This document shows positions 9,806-20,231 of a stretch of DNA of 64,000 nucleotides, piece by piece; the first letter of the stretch is position 1; every line of letters starts with the position of its first letter. The notes below the pieces were generated by a model, which saw only the letters and a list, made by a program, of their open reading frames with translations, was not told where the DNA came from and did not search any database. Origin of the DNA: Jiella pelagia (GTDB lineage: Bacteria; Pseudomonadota; Alphaproteobacteria; Rhizobiales; Rhizobiaceae); assembly GCF_026898155.1 (NCBI RefSeq), contig NZ_CP114029.1:1743501-1807500 (forward strand), given 5' to 3'. Position numbers and translations under genes: made by a program.

Positions 9806-10659
9806 CCGAGCGCCGCCATGAAGCAGTTCGCCGAGAGGCCCTTGTCGGCAAGGACCCCGCCGACCGCGGCCGGATCTTCCGGGCGATCGCCGAAATCCTG
9901 GCCGTGGATGCCCCCGGTGATCAGCAAGACGTCGAGCCCGGCGTCGTTGGCGCCGCGAATGTCGGTGGCGAGACCGTCGCCGATGGCGAGGATGCGGCTC
10001 TTCTCGGTCGTTCCGGCCAACCGGTGGGCTTCGGCATAGATCGGCGGATAGGGCTTGCCGGCCATCGAGACCGTGCCGCCCGCCTCTTCATACGCTCTCG
10101 CGACGGCGCCGGCGCAATAGACCAGCTTCTCGCCGCGGTGGACGACGATGTCGGGATTGGCGCAGATCATCGGCAGGTCGTTCTGCCGGAAGGCAGCGAT
10201 GAGGTCGCGGTAGTCCTCCGGCGTCTCGGTCTCGTCGTCGAAGAGGCCGGTGGCGACCACGGCCCTCGCCCTTGCCGGATCTTTCGTCAGTTCGACATCG
10301 AGCCCGTCGAAGAGATCGACGTCGCGGGACGGCCCGACGTGGAAGACGGGGCCTTCCGCCCGGCCGATCAGCGCCCGCGTCACGTCGCCGGAGGTGACGA
10401 TCGCGTCATAGGCGTCGCGCGACAGGCCGAAACTGTCGAGCTGCGCGATCACGCCGTCGGCCTGGCGCGGCGCGTTGGTGATGAGCACGACCTTCGCTCC
10501 GCCGGCACGGGCGGCGGCAAGGGCGCGCTCGGCCGCCGCATGCTTGGCGAGGCCATTGTGGACCACCCCCCAGATGTCGCAGAAGATGGCGTCATAGCTA
10601 CCTGCGGCTTCGGACAGTTCGCCGATCCGGCGCGGCACGGCGAAGGGTGGATTCTGCAT
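9802..10659 (-). CDS. HAD-superfamily sugar-phosphatase-like hydrolase (class IIA)
   Basis: The 285-residue protein has a HAD motif I of the form AIFCDIWGVVHNG, the ITNAPR motif II region, a C2-type cap, and GDGLATDIRGANDAG as motif IV. The DxWG variant of motif I is typical of the alphaproteobacterial subfamily usually found next to ribF. Substrate unknown; dephosphorylation of a nucleotide or sugar phosphate is the family expectation. The start was set at the ATG encoding MQNPPF, which precedes the conserved region by about 20 residues. It is coupled to ribF by a four-base overlap. Confidence 0.8.
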   Translation of the reverse strand: MQNPPFAVPRRIGELSEAAGSYDAIFCDIWGVVHNGLAKHAAAERALAAARAGGAKVVLITNAPRQADGVIAQLDSFGLSRDAYDAIVTSGDVTRALIGRAEGPVFHVGPSRDVDLFDGLDVELTKDPARARAVVATGLFDDETETPEDYRDLIAAFRQNDLPMICANPDIVVHRGEKLVYCAGAVARAYEEAGGTVSMAGKPYPPIYAEAHRLAGTTEKSRILAIGDGLATDIRGANDAGLDVLLITGGIHGQDFGDRPEDPAAVGGVLADKGLSANCFMAALG

Positions 10660-10868
10660 TAACTGTCCCTGGCAAATTGCCGTTTCCGGCTTGAAACTCG
10701 CTCCGAGCCGATAGACATGGGGGCGCATGCGGTCAAGCCACGCCGCCGCCGCGGGCGGGCGCGACGAGCAGCCCATCGGTCGGTCGCCGCGGCGATTCCC
10801 GCGCGGGGATATCCTTCTGGTCGGATCTTCGACGCCGGACCGGTGAAGAAAATTTCCACCTCCGGTTC

Positions 10869-10897
10869 TTGACTTCCGCAGGCCCCAATCGCTATCT
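10869..10897 (+). promoter_or_regulatory. sigma70-like promoter of groESL
   Basis: TTGACT at 10869-10874 and CTATCT at 10892-10897 are spaced by 17 bases, a good match to the alphaproteobacterial housekeeping promoter. It ends 8 bases before the CIRCE operator and about 100 bases before groES. Confidence 0.7.
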
Positions 10898-10905
10898 GCC
10901 GATTG

Positions 10906-10933
10906 TTAGCACTCCCCCTTGGGTGAGTGCTAG
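10906..10933 (+). promoter_or_regulatory. CIRCE operator (HrcA binding site) of groESL
   Basis: TTAGCACTC at 10906-10914 and GAGTGCTAG at 10925-10933 form the inverted repeat bound by the HrcA heat-shock repressor. The last base of the right arm departs from the consensus. The spacer is 10 bases rather than the canonical 9 and contains a run of C. Control of groESL by HrcA/CIRCE is well established in this group. Confidence 0.88.
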
Positions 10934-10997
10934 AATTGCTCAGCCGGACACCTTTCGCAGGGTCCGGCATCTCGTCCAACGAAGGGTTCAAACGAAC

Positions 10998-11297
10998 ATG
11001 GCAGCTGTGAACTTCCGTCCCCTGCACGACCGCGTCGTGGTTCGCCGGGTGGAGTCCGAAGCCAAGACCGCTGGCGGCATCATCATCCCCGACACCGCGA
11101 AGGAAAAGCCGCAGGAAGGCGAGATCGTCGCCGTCGGCACCGGCGCGCGTGACGATAGTGGCAAGGTCGTGCCGCTCGACGTCAAGGCAGGCGACCGCGT
11201 CCTCTTCGGCAAGTGGTCCGGCACCGAGGTCAAGCTCAACGGCGAAGACCTTCTGATCATGAAAGAGTCCGACATCATGGGCGTCGTCGCCTCCTAA
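10998..11297 (+). CDS. groES: co-chaperonin GroES
   Basis: GroES caps the GroEL barrel during protein folding in the cytoplasm. The 99-residue sequence starts [15 protein letters not shown] and shows the family's mobile loop ([19 protein letters not shown]), the [12 protein letters not shown] turn and the C-terminal [15 protein letters not shown]. It is the first gene after the CIRCE operator and is followed 91 bases later by groEL. Confidence 0.97.
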   Translation: MAAVNFRPLHDRVVVRRVESEAKTAGGIIIPDTAKEKPQEGEIVAVGTGARDDSGKVVPLDVKAGDRVLFGKWSGTEVKLNGEDLLIMKESDIMGVVAS

Positions 11298-11340
11298 AGG
11301 CGCAACGACCTCTCGGTCTCTTCGATCCACGCAACGATGA

Positions 11341-13044
<1,704 letters not shown>

Positions 13045-13082
13045 GAAGTCCGGCCGACGCTTCCCAAGAAGCAGTCGATCAG

Positions 13083-13109
13083 GGGCGGTCCTTCGGGGCC
13101 GCCCTTTTT
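13083..13109 (+). terminator. rho-independent terminator of groESL
   Basis: GGGCGGTCC, a TTCG loop and GGGCCGCCC form a nine-pair stem (one G-T pair) followed by five T. It lies 39 bases after the groEL stop. Confidence 0.9.
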
Positions 13110-13442
13110 GTTGTTTGACGGCTTTTCGACGTCTCCCTCGATCCGGGCCTCGTCGAAGCCATCGACGCGGCCGCGCGCCTGCGGGGCCAGACCCGTTCCC
13201 CTTTCCTTGCCGGCGCGGTCAAGCGCGGGTTCGTGCAAAGACTCCCGTCAATGTCGGTCCCTGGCGCAGAGCGGCCGCCTCGGGTCCTGCCGGCAAGACG
13301 CGTGACGCGGGATACGCTTCATTCAGCAAAGCTGCGATTTCTGCCGCAAAGCGGGAGTTCCGCTCGACTTTGCAGCCGCCTGTCAACGCTTCCCTCACGA
13401 GTCCCGGGTCATTGTTTCCCTATCGTCACCGGGGAACCGATC
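13110..13442. other. intergenic region, nothing recognised
   Basis: About 330 bases between the groESL terminator and the DUF805 gene. Open frames crossing it have no supporting start and are arginine/serine-rich shadow translations. No clear promoter was picked out. Confidence 0.4.
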
Positions 13443-14009
13443 ATGCAGACTTTCTTCAGCTTTCATGGCCGCATCGGCCGGTTCACCTGGTGGCTGGCGT
13501 TGATGATTACCCTTTCGATCCTTGGGCTCCTGACCGCGGCTCATGCAGCGGCACAGACTCAGCCGTCGCTGTCGCTCCCGGTCTTCATCATCACCATCCC
13601 GTTGATCGCGGTCTATCTCTGGATCTCTTGGGCGACGATGGTCTGCAGGCTGCACGACATGGGGTTTTCAGGCTTCTTCTGCCTGCTCGCCTTCGTGCCG
13701 CTGGCCAACTTCGTTCTGTTGATCCTCTGCGGCTTCAAGGCGGGAACGCCGGGAATGAACCAGTACGGCCCACCAGCAAGGCTGGGCGGTCTCGGTCATC
13801 TCGACGAGGCCATGGCCGCGTTCGACGAACCTGATTTCGGGGAGCGCCGCGCCGCCCGGCCGAGCCGAAGGGCAGCGGCCGCAACCATGGTCGCATCGCC
13901 GACGCTGAAAGCCCCACATCGCCCCACCACCGCTTCGCTGGCCCGGCAGACTCCCGGGGGCGCAACCGGACGTCCGAGCTTCGGACGGCGCAGCTTCTCC
14001 GCGGCATGA
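13443..14009 (+). CDS. DUF805 family membrane protein
   Basis: The 188-residue protein begins MQTFFSFHGRIGRFTWW, the hallmark start of DUF805 proteins, and has three to four membrane segments up to about residue 100, including the conserved RLHDMGFSGFF. The last 85 or so residues are a hydrophilic, Arg/Ala/Pro-rich tail not typical of the family. The role of DUF805 is unknown. The reading frame stays open far upstream, but the family start decides the ATG at 13443. Confidence 0.75.
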   Translation: MQTFFSFHGRIGRFTWWLALMITLSILGLLTAAHAAAQTQPSLSLPVFIITIPLIAVYLWISWATMVCRLHDMGFSGFFCLLAFVPLANFVLLILCGFKAGTPGMNQYGPPARLGGLGHLDEAMAAFDEPDFGERRAARPSRRAAAATMVASPTLKAPHRPTTASLARQTPGGATGRPSFGRRSFSAA

Positions 14010-14203
14010 GCGCTGCGCGCGCCGCTTCACCGTTCAGATCGCCCCCAGCCACGCAACGAAGGCGCCGCGGGCCTGCCGCGCCTCGACCCGCAAATCGGCT
14101 TGCGACGACAAATGTCTGATTTCTCAGGGAACGGGCCGAGCGGCCAGCCGTTCTAGATCCAGAGACTGCCAAACGATTTGGCGGCATGATCGGAGCAACC
14201 ACG

Positions 14204-14392
14204 ATGGTCGACAAGAACGAAGTCAAGGGCGGCGCCAAGGAAGTCGGCGGCAAGGTCAAGGAAGCTGCTGGCAGCGCCACGGGCAACCGCGACATGGAAG
14301 CCGAGGGCAAGGTGGATCAGGCCGAGGGCAAGACCCAGAAGAACTACGGCAAGGTCAAGGACGCCGTGAAGGATCAGAGCGGCTCGCACTGA
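14204..14392 (+). CDS. CsbD family stress-response protein
   Basis: A 62-residue, highly charged protein (MVDKNEVKGGAKEVGGKV...) matching the CsbD family, small helical proteins induced by general stress in many bacteria; the biochemical role is unknown. The start at 14204 is chosen over an ATG six codons upstream because GGAG lies 8 bases before it and relatives begin at MVDKN. A terminator follows. Confidence 0.85.
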   Translation: MVDKNEVKGGAKEVGGKVKEAAGSATGNRDMEAEGKVDQAEGKTQKNYGKVKDAVKDQSGSH

Positions 14393-14440
14393 CGCCAGCA
14401 GCAGCGCCGAGCCTCTCGGCGCGCCAGCAGTTTGCAGGGA

Positions 14441-14464
14441 CCCCTGGCTTCGGCCGGGGGTTTT
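14441..14464 (+). terminator. rho-independent terminator after csbD
   Basis: CCCCTGGC, a TTCG loop and GCCGGGGG form an eight-pair stem followed by TTTT. A smaller palindrome (GCGCCGAG...CTCGGCGC, 14405-14422) just upstream holds a GAGCCTC in its loop and may be a further GAGCTC site carrying an extra base. Confidence 0.85.
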
Positions 14465-14656
14465 CGCGTGTGCCGCTCCTCCCGGCCAAGGTGACCCCAT
14501 GGGTGACGCAAGACGCTTGTCCCATGCCCAACGGCCGGCAAGAGGTGATGGCTTGCTTTCCGCGAAGCGTTGGAGCCGAACCGCCGAAGCCGAAACGGCC
14601 GTCTTTTTGGTCTGGTATTTCTTGCGTCGATATTTTCGGCGGCGTAAGCCGGCCCG

Positions 14657-15127
14657 ATGCTTTCACAACGCGCGCGCTACGCCATCAGGGCCATGCTCAA
14701 CATCGCCCCGCGGGCCGGACCGGTCTCTGCGGCGACAGTCGCGGCCGAAGAGGCGATCCCGCGCAAATTCCTCGAAGCGATCCTCGCCGACCTCAAGAAG
14801 GCCGGGCTGGTCGAGAGCACCCGCGGGGCGATGGGCGGCTATCGCTTCGCCAAACCATCCGCCGAGATCAGCTTTGCCGACGTCTTGAGGGTCATTGACG
14901 GACCGCTCGCTCTTGCCCCCTGCGCCAGCCGCACGGCCTACCGCCAATGCGACGACTGCCGCGACGTCGAGACCTGCGAAACCCGCAAGACGCTTCTTGC
15001 CGTGCGCGACGCGACAGCGGCGATCCTGGAAGGGCGCCATTTCGGTCTGTCGGGTGGTGACAAGGCGGGCGATCGGCCACTGCCGCTGGCACCCGAGAGC
15101 AAGGCGCCGCGCGGCGCTGACGGCTGA
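14657..15127 (+). CDS. Rrf2 family transcriptional regulator with a cysteine cluster
   Basis: The N-terminal winged helix (MLSQRARYAIRAMLNIA, RKFLEAILADLKKAGLVES, RGAMGGYRFAK) is that of the Rrf2 family, which includes IscR, NsrR, RirA and CymR. Around residues 87-107 there are four cysteines in PCASRTAYRQCDDC and VETCETR, a spacing suited to an iron-sulfur cluster but unlike that of IscR. It lies upstream of a TauE/SafE permease on the same strand, with a palindromic element between, so I infer control of sulfur export or assimilation. The ligand is unknown. Confidence 0.8.
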   Translation: MLSQRARYAIRAMLNIAPRAGPVSAATVAAEEAIPRKFLEAILADLKKAGLVESTRGAMGGYRFAKPSAEISFADVLRVIDGPLALAPCASRTAYRQCDDCRDVETCETRKTLLAVRDATAAILEGRHFGLSGGDKAGDRPLPLAPESKAPRGADG

Positions 15128-15247
15128 GCCGTCTTTCCACCCGTCCTCCCCGCAACGCATCGGGGATGGAAATTCCAGATTTTGCTCGCGGTACCGGCAA
15201 GAAGGCAATCGCCGTTTCCCGGCGAGGCACGCCGTAGAATTTTAATT

Positions 15248-15276
15248 CCTATCAAATTAGTATGAATTGAAATAGG
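15248..15276 (+). promoter_or_regulatory. candidate Rrf2 operator upstream of tauE-like gene
   Basis: CCTAT and AATT on the left mirror AATT and ATAGG on the right (15248-15276) around AGTATG, in an AT-rich patch that stands out from the GC-rich surroundings. The position, 34 bases before the permease start, suits a repressor site. Assignment to the adjacent Rrf2 protein is inference. Confidence 0.45.
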
Positions 15277-15309
15277 CTTCTGCCATCGAAACCTGGCGGG
15301 AGCCCTTGC

Positions 15310-16080
15310 ATGAACGACTTCCTGCTTTTCCTTCTCGTCGGCGGGCTCGCGCAGCTCGTCGATGGCGCCCTCGGCATGGCCTATGGCGTCGTCTCCTCCA
15401 CGGTGCTTCTATCCTTCGGGGTCCCGCCGGCCGCGGCCTCGGCCTCGGTTCACGCGGCAGAACTCTTCACCACCGCGGCCTCGGGCACGGCCCATGCCCT
15501 GCATCGCAACATCGACTGGAAGCTGTTCTGGCGTCTCGTGCCGTTCGGGGTCGTCGGCGGCGTCGCCGGCACCTACGTCCTGACGAGCTTTCCCGGCGAC
15601 ATCATGAAACCCTATGTCGCGGGCTATCTGGCGATCATCGGCGTCTATCTGCTGGTTCGCTCCTTCCGGAAGATCCCGAGCCGCCCGGTGCCCGCCGCGG
15701 TCGCCCCTCCCCTGGCGCTCACCGGTGGCTTTCTCGATTCCGTCGGCGGTGGTGGCTGGGGCCCGGTGGTGACGACAGGGCTGCTCGGAGCGGGCGGCGC
15801 CCCCCGCTACGTGATCGGCACGGTCAACACGGCGGAATTTCTCGTCACGCTGTCGGTCTCGCTGACTTTCCTGTTCGCCCTTCTGACCGGCCACTGGGAG
15901 GAGGCGGGCGATCTGACCGAACACGGCTTGGCGGTGCTTGGACTGATCGTCGGCGGCGTCTTCGCCGCGCCGCTCGCAAGCTTCGTCGTCAAGCGGCTGG
16001 CCGAGACGACGCTGCTCCGCCTCGTCGGCGGGTTGATCCTTACGCTCGCCGTGGTGCAGATCGTTCAGCTCATCCGCTGA
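15310..16080 (+). CDS. TauE/SafE family sulfite exporter-like permease
   Basis: A 256-residue inner-membrane protein with about eight hydrophobic segments, starting MNDFLLFLLVGGLAQLVDG. It contains the family's paired glycine-rich loops (VDGALGMAYGVVSS near residue 17 and LDSVGGGGWGPVVT near residue 140). TauE/SafE proteins are thought to export sulfite, sulfoacetate or related organosulfur anions. The substrate cannot be read from sequence; the Rrf2 neighbour suggests a sulfur role. Confidence 0.85.
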   Translation: MNDFLLFLLVGGLAQLVDGALGMAYGVVSSTVLLSFGVPPAAASASVHAAELFTTAASGTAHALHRNIDWKLFWRLVPFGVVGGVAGTYVLTSFPGDIMKPYVAGYLAIIGVYLLVRSFRKIPSRPVPAAVAPPLALTGGFLDSVGGGGWGPVVTTGLLGAGGAPRYVIGTVNTAEFLVTLSVSLTFLFALLTGHWEEAGDLTEHGLAVLGLIVGGVFAAPLASFVVKRLAETTLLRLVGGLILTLAVVQIVQLIR

Positions 16081-16287
16081 GGCGATCGGGAGCGCCCTTG
16101 CCGGCAATGGCTGCGGCGGTTTAGCGGCGTCGCCGCCAGCCGTCGCAATGCCGTCACTTGCGAATACCGTTCAATCGGTTAGTTTGGAGCCAGTCGAAAC
16201 TTCGCGCCAAGTGACACCACGCCGGCCATCAGCCACGGCGGCCTGCGCGGCGAAGTTCGAAAAAAAATCGGCGACGCGGAGACGGAT

Positions 16288-16746
16288 GTGGTCAACTTCA
16301 CCCTGAATGGCCGGGAAACGACGTTCGACGGCGACCCGGATACGCCCCTTCTGTGGGTGATCCGCGACGCCGAACGGCTCACCGGCACGAAATACGGCTG
16401 CGGCATTGCCCAATGCGGCGCCTGCACGGTCCATGTCGACGGCATGACGGCGCGCTCCTGCATCACGCCGGTCTCGGCCCTCGAAGGATCGAGCGTCACC
16501 ACCATCGAGGCGGTCGACGGCCCCGAGGCCAAGGCCGTCCAGGCCGCCTGGAGCGCCATCGACGTGCCGCAATGCGGTTACTGCCAGTCGGGCCAGATCA
16601 TGTCGGCGGTGTCGCTCCTGCAGTTCAATCCGGCGCCGAGCGACGAGGATATCGACGGGGCGATGGTCGGCAACATCTGCCGCTGCGCCACCTACAAGCG
16701 CATCCGTCAGGCGATCCACGACGCCGCCAAGACGCTGGAGGGCTGA
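16288..16746 (+). CDS. 2Fe-2S subunit of a molybdenum hydroxylase (isoquinoline 1-oxidoreductase alpha type)
   Basis: The 152-residue protein has the plant-type ferredoxin cluster (YGCGIAQCGACTVHVDG...SCITP) and the second 2Fe-2S domain (CGYCQSGQIMSAVSLL ... NICRCATYKRIR) of xanthine-oxidase-family small subunits. It transfers electrons from the molybdenum subunit. It uses a GTG start at 16288. The large subunit follows four bases after the stop, so they form one operon. Confidence 0.88.
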   Translation: MVNFTLNGRETTFDGDPDTPLLWVIRDAERLTGTKYGCGIAQCGACTVHVDGMTARSCITPVSALEGSSVTTIEAVDGPEAKAVQAAWSAIDVPQCGYCQSGQIMSAVSLLQFNPAPSDEDIDGAMVGNICRCATYKRIRQAIHDAAKTLEG

Positions 16747-16750
16747 AGCC

Positions 16751-18910
16751 ATGGGCATCGAGACCATTCGTCCCTCCCGCCGCGCCTTCCTGGCCGGAAC
16801 CGGCCTCGTCATCGGCCTGACGCTCGTTGGCCGGCAGGCCGGCGCAGCTCTCCTTCAAGGCGTGCCGCAGGACGCCAGTGGCGAGCAGGCCGAGGCTCAA
16901 CGCCTTCGTGCGCGTCGCCCCCGACGGCACCGTGACGGTCCTCTCCAAACATCTCGAAATGGGCCAGGGCCCCTATACCGGCCTGACGACGATCGTCGCC
17001 GAAGAACTCGACGCAGACTGGTCGCAGATGCGCGTTGCCGCAGCCCCGGCCAACGACGAGGCTCTACAAGAACCTCGCCTTCGGCCTGCAGGGCACCGGC
17101 GGCTCGACCGCCATCGCCAATTCCTACGAGCAGATGCGCAAGGCCGGCGCCACGGCAAAGGCGATGCTGGTCGCTGCCGCGGCGAAGGAGTGGGGCGTCT
17201 CAGCCGGCGAGATCACCGTCGAGAAGGGGCGCATCCGTCACCAGGGCTCCGGCAAGGAAGCGGGCTTCGGCGACTTTGCCGAAAAGGCCGCGCAGATGGA
17301 AGCCCCTGCCGACGTCCAGCTGAAGGACCCCAAGGACTTCGTGCTGATCGGCCAGGACCGGCACAAGCTCGACACCGACGAGAAGACCAACGGCAAGGCG
17401 ATCTTCACCCTCGACGTCCTCGCCGACGACATGCTGATTGCCATGGTCGCCCATTCGGACCATTTCGGCGCCACCGTGAAGAGCTTCGACGACGGCGAGG
17501 CGCGGCGTGTGCCCGGCGTCGTCGACGTTCAACAGGTGCCCCAGGGCGTCGCGGTCTATGCCGAGAATACCTTTGCGGCCCTGAAGGGCCGGGCGGCACT
17601 CAAGATCGAGTGGGACCTGTCCAAGGCCGAGACCCGCTCCAGTGGGCAGATCTACGAGGACTACCGCGCGGCGATGAAGGGCGACCCCTTCGAGGCGACC
17701 AATCGCGGCGACGTCGGCCAAGCGCTGACCGCCGAGGGCATCACCTCGATGGACACCGAGATCGTCTTCCCCTTCCTCGCCCATGCGCCGATGGAGCCGC
17801 TCGACGCCGTCCTGATGCAACGGGAGGACGGCTCGATCGACTGCTACAACGGCTCGCAGTTTCCCGGCCAGGACAAGGCGGCGATCGCCGACGTCTGCGG
17901 CGTCGACGCCTCGAAGGTGAGGATCAACGTCCAGCTCGCCGGCGGCTCCTTCGGCCGCAGGGCGCAGTTCGGCTCGCCCTACATGCGAGAGGCTGCGGCC
18001 GTCTTCAAAGCCTCGGGCATGAAGCGCCCGGTCAAGCACATGTGGACGCGCGAGGACGACATTCGCGGCGGCTTCTACCGGCCGATCTACGTTCATTCGA
18101 TCCGCGGCGCCGTCGACAAGGACGGCAACATCGCCGGCTGGGACCACACCATCGTCGGCCAGTCGATCATGAACAAGGACGAGGCTCGACGACACCACGG
18201 TCGAGGGCACCGCCGACATGCCCTATGCCATCCCCAATCTTCGAGTGGTGGCCCACCAGCCGAAGCTCGGCGTTCCGGTGCTGTGGTGGCGCTCGGTCGG
18301 CCACACGCACACGGCCTTCGCGGTCGAGACCTTCCTCGACCGGTTGCTCGAGCAGGGCGGCAAGGATGCGGTGGAGGGCCGGCTGGCGCTGCTTCAGGAT
18401 TCGCCGCGCCATGTCGGCGTCCTGAAGAAGGTGGCGGAGATCGCAGGCTGGGGCACGCCGGTCGCCGAAGGCCGTCAGCGGGGCGTCGCCGTCCACAAGA
18501 GCTTCAACACCTATGTCGCGGAGATCGCCGAAGTCTCGATCGGCGAAGGCGGCATGCCGAAGGTCCACAAGGTCTGGTGCGCGGTCGATTGCGGCGTCGC
18601 GGTCAATCCCAACATCATCCGCGCCCAGATGGAAGGTGGCATCGGCTACGGCCTCGGGGCGATCCTGTTCGATTCGATCGATCTCGGCGACAATGGTGCG
18701 GTCCGGCAGTCGAACTTCCACGACTATCGCTCGCTGCGGATCAACGAGATGCCCGACGTCGAGGTGGCGATCATCGCGTCGAGCGAGGCGCCCACCGGCG
18801 TCGGCGAGCCCGGCGTGCCGCCGATCGGACCGGCGGTCGCCAATGCCTGGCGGCGGTTGACGGGCCAGCCGGTCCAGAGGCTGCCGCTGGCCAGCGGGCT
18901 GGTCGCCTGA
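16751..18910 (+). CDS. molybdopterin-binding subunit, isoquinoline 1-oxidoreductase beta type, frameshifted three times
   Basis: The catalytic subunit of an aldehyde oxidase/xanthine dehydrogenase-type enzyme oxidising an aldehyde or N-heterocycle. The N-terminus RPSRRAFLAGTGLVIGL is a twin-arginine signal, so the folded enzyme is exported. Later motifs include FGLQGTGGSTAIANSYEQM, GGSFGRRAQFGSPY and the C-terminal GVGEPGVPPIGPAVANA. Extra bases at GAGGCTC 16892-16898, 17058-17064 and 18181-18187 break the frame; removing them gives about 718 residues. The cytochrome downstream is the likely electron acceptor. The substrate is not identifiable. Confidence 0.88.
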
Positions 18911-19006
18911 GGACGAAGTTCGGCGCGGCGCGGCATCTCGCGCCGCCGCCATGGTCCTGCCGCTCGGCCGGACGAATGCGATGCCAGGGGACACACTAGG
19001 ATTACA

Positions 19007-19696
19007 ATGCGTAACGCAACACGGCTCGTCAGAGCGCTCGTCGTCGCCTCGGGTCTCGCTCTCCCGACGATCGCCTTTTCCCAGGACCGCGCGCCCGAAG
19101 CGCCGGCACCTTCAACGCCCGCCCTGCCCGAGCAGGACCAGACCGACCAGAATGCCCTGAAGCCGGTTTCGGCCTTCGATGGCATCAGGGACGAGGCGGC
19201 GCGTTCGATCGCCATCTTCGAGGAGACCGGCAAGGTTCTGCTGCATCCGCGCTGCGTCAACTGCCATCCGGCCGGCGACCGGCCGCTGCAGGGCATGGAC
19301 ATGCATCTGCACCAGCCGCCGGTTCAGCGGGGCGACGCCAATTTCGGCGTGCCCGGCATGATGTGCAACACCTGCCACGGCCCGAACAACGTCCCGGTCG
19401 TCGCCCAGACCGAGGACATCCGGTCGATCCCCGGCAATCCGAACTGGCATCTCGCGCCGATCGAAATGGCCTGGCAGGGCCGCTCGCTCGGGGACATCTG
19501 CCGGCAGATCAAGGATCTGGACCGCAACGGCGGCAAGACGCTGGCCGAACTCGTCGACCACATGGCCAATGACGATCTGGTCGGCTGGGGCTGGAATCCG
19601 GGCGAAGGCCGCGAGCCTGTGCCGGGCACGCAGGAACAGTTCGGCGAACTCTACAAGGCCTGGGCCGCCACCGGCGCGCACTGCCCGGACAGCTGA
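19007..19696 (+). CDS. periplasmic dihaem cytochrome c partnering the molybdenum hydroxylase
   Basis: A 229-residue exported protein with a signal peptide (about 1-25, ending TIAFSQD) and two haem c attachment sites, CVNCH near residue 83 and CNTCH near residue 122. The C-terminal region ([15 protein letters not shown]) matches the cytochrome-like protein often annotated as an isoquinoline 1-oxidoreductase subunit. It lies 96 bases after the molybdopterin subunit, so it probably passes electrons to the respiratory chain. Confidence 0.82.
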   Translation: MRNATRLVRALVVASGLALPTIAFSQDRAPEAPAPSTPALPEQDQTDQNALKPVSAFDGIRDEAARSIAIFEETGKVLLHPRCVNCHPAGDRPLQGMDMHLHQPPVQRGDANFGVPGMMCNTCHGPNNVPVVAQTEDIRSIPGNPNWHLAPIEMAWQGRSLGDICRQIKDLDRNGGKTLAELVDHMANDDLVGWGWNPGEGREPVPGTQEQFGELYKAWAATGAHCPDS

Positions 19697-19771
19697 GGAC
19701 GCTATGCCTGGAGGAGATTGACACACTCGATGGGCGGCTTCGTCGGCAAGCCGGTGCCACGCAGTGTCACC

Positions 19772-20177
19772 GTTAACGGGGTGTGGCGAAACTCTTCACA
19801 GCTTCGTCATTCTCGGGCTCGTCTCTACGGCATTCGCACAACTCGAAAAGCTCTTTCAAGACAGCGTCTTACGATTGAGATTGGCGATGCCGGGGGCGGA
19901 GAAAAGCAAGGCGCCAGCCCCAACGCGTCGTCATTCTCGGGCCCCGTCCCGAGAATCCAGAGATCGTCGGGCGCGATTGGCTTCAGCTGCAGAAGGCAGA
20001 AGCGGCCGATGTTGCGGCGGGGGCCCCTGGATTCTCGGGACGGGGCCCGAGAATGACGAAGCCGCGAAGTTTTGGCCACCCCATTCAACTGGAGCATCGC
20101 TTGACGCCGGCTTACCAATAAAGCCCCTCTGATATTGTGCAAATTTTGTAGGGACAGGGCCTGAGAATGACGAAGCG
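19772..20177. repeat. nest of inverted palindromic repeats
   Basis: A 33-base sequence at 19928-19960 recurs as an exact inverted copy at 20027-20059, 66 bases apart. Each copy is itself palindromic (ATTCTCGGG...CCCGAGAAT). Longer, diverged arms surround them: GTTAACGGGGTG...CTTCGTCATTCTCGGGC at 19772-19823 matches the reverse complement of 20041-20089, and a fourth, degenerate copy lies at 20151-20177. The stretch fills the 535-base gap between the cytochrome gene and the insertion sequence. It resembles intergenic palindromic elements of Hyphomicrobiales. No protein is encoded. Confidence 0.85.
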
Positions 20178-20231
20178 TTGAGGCTGACGCCTCAAGTTTC
20201 TGCACGCCGGCAAGATCACAGGCTTTAGCGA

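Noticed and set aside
14409-14415. GAGCCTC in the palindrome after csbD as a 21st insertion site
   Set aside because: It is non-coding, so the reading frame cannot decide; it remains only a possibility.
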